Below, piece by piece: positions 23,564 through 25,107 of a stretch of DNA of 25,107 nucleotides (position 1 is the first letter of the stretch; the number at the start of each line of letters is the position of its first letter). The position numbers were made by a program, and so were the translations under genes. Below the pieces are notes generated by a model, which saw only the letters and a list, made by a program, of their open reading frames with translations, did not search any database and was not told the origin of the DNA. Origin of the DNA: CAZEYT01 sp964516295 (GTDB lineage Bacteria; Verrucomicrobiota; Verrucomicrobiia; Chthoniobacterales; Terrimicrobiaceae); NCBI GenBank assembly GCA_964516295.1, contig CAZEYT010000041.1, forward strand, positions 1-25,107. The letters are read 5' to 3'.

Positions 23564-24433
23564 TTAGTGCTCTTCCTCCTCGTCGTGGCTGGTGGAAAGC
23601 TGGAGGTAGACGGCGCAAAGGAGCATGAAAACAGTGGCCTGGAGGATGCCGATCAGCAGTTCGAGGAAATAAAACGGAATCGGAACCGTGACCGACGCGA
23701 TGTAGGCCATCCACTCGGGAAAGCCAAGGTTCTTGCCAAGAGTGATCATCGCCATGAGGAGGTTTTCACCGGCAAAGACGTTGCCGAAAAGACGCAGCGA
23801 CAGCGAGACCGGACGGAACATGATGGAGACGACTTCGATCATTCCCACAAAGAGGAAAACCGGGATGAGCGCGATGGCCATGAATCCTTTGAGCCCGCCC
23901 TTGACACCGAAAATATGGGTAAGAAAACCCTTGGCTCCCACCTCGCCGATGGACCAATAAAGCCACATGATCATGAACAGCGTTGCCATCGCGAGGGTCA
24001 TGTTCATATCCGCCGTGGTCGGACGAAGCAGCGGCGTTGTCATTTCAGGGACGTTGAGGAACCCCGAGGCCCGCTCTCCCCAACCGATCGATCCGACTCC
24101 CGGGAACAGGGCGAACCAGTTCGAAGCCAGAATGAATATGAAGAGGGTGGCGAGCAGCGAAAAACACTTGCCGATCATGTGGTGGCCGACAATGCCCTCC
24201 AAGGTGTCGTAGAGCCCCTGCACAATGGCTTCGAACGAGTTCTGACGCCGGTCGGGAACGAGGCTCAGGTGTGCCGTCGCCCGGCGGCAGAACCAAATCA
24301 CAAAGACGGAAATAATGACGCTGACAAAGATGGAATTCGTCAGCCAACTGGCAAAGGAAACCTCACCAAATTCGTCGAACAGACCGGGAGCGTGCAGGGT
24401 CAGCGCGGCGGAGAGAAATGGGTTGGTCAGCAT
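23564..24433 (-). CDS. atpB: F-type ATP synthase a subunit
   Basis: The a subunit supplies the two half-channels through which protons reach the c ring. The 289-residue protein has about six membrane helices (near 33-50, 92-110, 145-162, 184-204, 218-235, 250-279). The essential Arg is Arg214 in the hallmark SLSLRLFGNVFAGE (210-223), with Gln265 in ILQATVFMLL in the last helix, where E. coli has Gln252. An acidic, His-containing tail (SHDEEEEH) ends the chain. It is the first gene of the operon and 73 bases from atpE. No AtpI homologue is clear upstream. The ATG has no Shine-Dalgarno sequence. Confidence 0.96.
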   Translation of the reverse strand: MLTNPFLSAALTLHAPGLFDEFGEVSFASWLTNSIFVSVIISVFVIWFCRRATAHLSLVPDRRQNSFEAIVQGLYDTLEGIVGHHMIGKCFSLLATLFIFILASNWFALFPGVGSIGWGERASGFLNVPEMTTPLLRPTTADMNMTLAMATLFMIMWLYWSIGEVGAKGFLTHIFGVKGGLKGFMAIALIPVFLFVGMIEVVSIMFRPVSLSLRLFGNVFAGENLLMAMITLGKNLGFPEWMAYIASVTVPIPFYFLELLIGILQATVFMLLCAVYLQLSTSHDEEEEH

Positions 24434-24480
24434 TGGAGAAAATTCGAAAATTCCGGGTCCGGAACTCCGTTGGGCACGCG

Positions 24481-24502
24481 GAGACCGTGGAGAGAGACCG
24501 TG
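24481..24502. repeat. Nine-base tandem direct repeat upstream of atpB
   Basis: GAGACCGTG occurs twice, at 24481-24489 and 24494-24502, a 13-base period. It lies between the candidate atp promoter and atpB, in what would be the leader of the operon. A protein-binding site is possible but so is chance. Confidence 0.4.
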
Positions 24503-24531
24503 TGCCAGGCAGCGGGGCCCGGGGAAACGAG

Positions 24532-24561
24532 AATAGCTATCACAGTCGCCAAGGCTGGCAA
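24532..24561 (-). promoter_or_regulatory. Candidate promoter of the atp operon
   Basis: On the minus strand TTGCCA (24556-24561; five of six) and GCTATT (24532-24537; three of six) are 18 bases apart, about 98 bases before the atpB ATG. The -10 resembles the GCTAAT seen before nifJ. The match is modest. Confidence 0.3.
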
Positions 24562-24631
24562 CCGAAAAAGATCCTCAAAAATCCGCCGCCCAATGCCCGC
24601 TGCCCGAAAACGGCCCTTTGCCATATCTGTT

Positions 24632-24662
24632 TTGACGTCGGCCGGACCGGGGGGCTCATACT
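24632..24662 (+). promoter_or_regulatory. Candidate promoter of the DUF3302 gene
   Basis: TTGACG (24632-24637; five of six) and CATACT (24657-24662; four of six) are 19 bases apart, a long spacer. The ATG follows the -10 by seven bases, leaving almost no leader. Confidence 0.3.
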
Positions 24663-24669
24663 CTCGCCG

Positions 24670-25002
24670 ATGGATTTTCTGGGTTTCTTCGCGCTGGCGA
24701 TCATTATCTTCGTCGTGTTGACGCTGGCCTACGGCATGATTGCGATTCACGACATACCGTATCATCTGACAAAAAAACGGAATCATCCGCATCAGGACGC
24801 GATTCATGCCGGCGGTTGGGTGAGCCTCTTCACACCGCATGCGATCTGGCCGTTTCTCTGGATCTGGGCGACCGCCTACCACCCGGAGCGGGGCTACGGA
24901 GGTGGCGGCAGCCAATCCCCCACCCCCGCCGACCGGCTCGCAGAGCTCGAGGCGCGCATCGCCGAGCTGGAAACCGCAACCAAAGCCGGGAAGAAAGGCT
25001 GA
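24670..25002 (+). CDS. DUF3302 inner-membrane protein (YiaW/YibI type)
   Basis: The 110-residue protein starts with a membrane helix (about 5-26), then the very conserved DUF3302 text: HDIPYHLTKKRNHPHQDAIH (27-46), GGWVSLFT (48-55) and a second hydrophobic segment HAIWPFLWIWATAYHPERG (57-75). It ends in a short Glu/Ala-rich coiled coil (about 87-104). This is the same plan as E. coli YiaW and YibI, which are encoded next to HlyD-like membrane fusion proteins (YiaV, YibH); the pair is thought to act in transport across the envelope but its substrate is not established. Here too the next frame, four bases on, begins like that partner. The start was chosen at the first Met before the helix; upstream in-frame residues are not DUF3302-like. 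Confidence 0.85.
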   Translation: MDFLGFFALAIIIFVVLTLAYGMIAIHDIPYHLTKKRNHPHQDAIHAGGWVSLFTPHAIWPFLWIWATAYHPERGYGGGGSQSPTPADRLAELEARIAELETATKAGKKG

Positions 25003-25006
25003 AGCG

Positions 25007-25072
25007 ATGGATTTTCTTCTCATCCTGACCTACACGGCCGTGGCCTACGCGCAATACTGTTTACTTAGTTGA
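25007..25072 (+). pseudogene. Start of a HlyD-family membrane fusion protein, apparently broken after 15 codons
   Basis: An ATG with AAAGG eight bases upstream follows the DUF3302 stop by four bases. Its first 15 residues, MDFLLILTYTAVAYA, read like the N-terminal anchor of YiaV/YibH proteins (MDLL-IVLTY-A-AWA as I recall it). Then the frame changes character (QYCLLS) and stops at 25072, for 21 residues in all. A full partner would be over 300 residues. From 25052 on the DNA is clearly more AT-rich. Insertion of a mobile element, a deletion or an assembly join at the window edge would all look like this. The match is short, so the call is tentative. Confidence 0.5.
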
Positions 25073-25107
25073 TTTTTGGTGGATTGTCTGCGGTAATCTA
25101 CGCATTG
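25052..25107. other. AT-rich sequence at the right edge, possible insertion boundary
   Basis: Base composition drops from about 60% GC to roughly 40% at the point where the HlyD-like frame is lost. No coding frame is supported in these 56 bases, and no transposase or known inverted repeat can be seen because the window ends. It may be the end of an insertion element or foreign DNA. Confidence 0.35.

Noticed and set aside
1..25107. Defence, phage, toxin-antitoxin, CRISPR or biosynthetic cluster
   Set aside because: Every supported gene belongs to a housekeeping or common membrane/metabolic family; no repeats, integrase, nuclease or toxin motifs were found.

Overview
The window is about 25 kb of GC-rich (roughly 60%), tightly packed chromosome from a Gram-negative bacterium. 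LpxA (lipid A), a long-chain polyprenyl diphosphate synthase and a type II/IV prepilin-like protein with the 'GFTLIELLVVITIIGILASIAIPNI'-class leader suggest a member of the Verrucomicrobiota or a relative in the PVC group. The phylum is inferred from general protein character; nothing here proves it. The window has a housekeeping core: no rRNA, tRNA, CRISPR array, phage or complete mobile element is visible. No gene-free stretch exceeds 300 bases; the longest, 24434-24669, holds only candidate promoters and a short direct repeat.

Layout. The left edge carries the end of polyphosphate kinase (ppk1). A low-GC pseudopilin follows, then a small lipoprotein coupled to glucose-6-phosphate isomerase (pgi). 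Divergent from pgi are tsaE and tsaB (tRNA t6A modification). On the minus strand come an AstD-like aldehyde dehydrogenase with a coupled soluble PAS histidine kinase, and a TauE/SafE transporter. A plus-strand potassium-channel-like protein faces a large minus-strand pair: pyruvate:ferredoxin oxidoreductase (nifJ) and a dihydroorotate-dehydrogenase-like protein that lacks the usual catalytic motif. Next are class II fumarase (fumC, minus) and class I Fe-S fumarase (plus), head to head.

A four-gene minus-strand run follows (short-chain dehydrogenase, polyprenyl synthase, radC, lpxA), divergent from a small cupin. The right third is an F-type ATP synthase operon transcribed leftwards in the order atpB-E-F-H-A-G. 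It has no atpD or atpC, so beta and epsilon must lie elsewhere. The right edge holds a DUF3302 membrane protein (YiaW/YibI type) and the first 15 codons of what looks like its usual HlyD-family partner. That reading frame then breaks off in AT-rich sequence.

How it works together. PFOR, two fumarases of opposite oxygen tolerance and an F-type ATP synthase suggest a metabolism able to run with or without oxygen. Genes are often coupled by 4-base ATGA/GTGA overlaps. Shine-Dalgarno sequences are scarce, and several first genes have a -10-like hexamer only 6-9 bases before the start codon, which suggests leaderless mRNAs. I found no clearly new multi-gene system. The best leads are the PFOR-coupled DHOD-like protein with an altered active site, the interrupted DUF3302-HlyD pair, the operator-like palindrome over the nifJ promoter, and the split ATP synthase operon with a short delta subunit and c-subunit expression signals.
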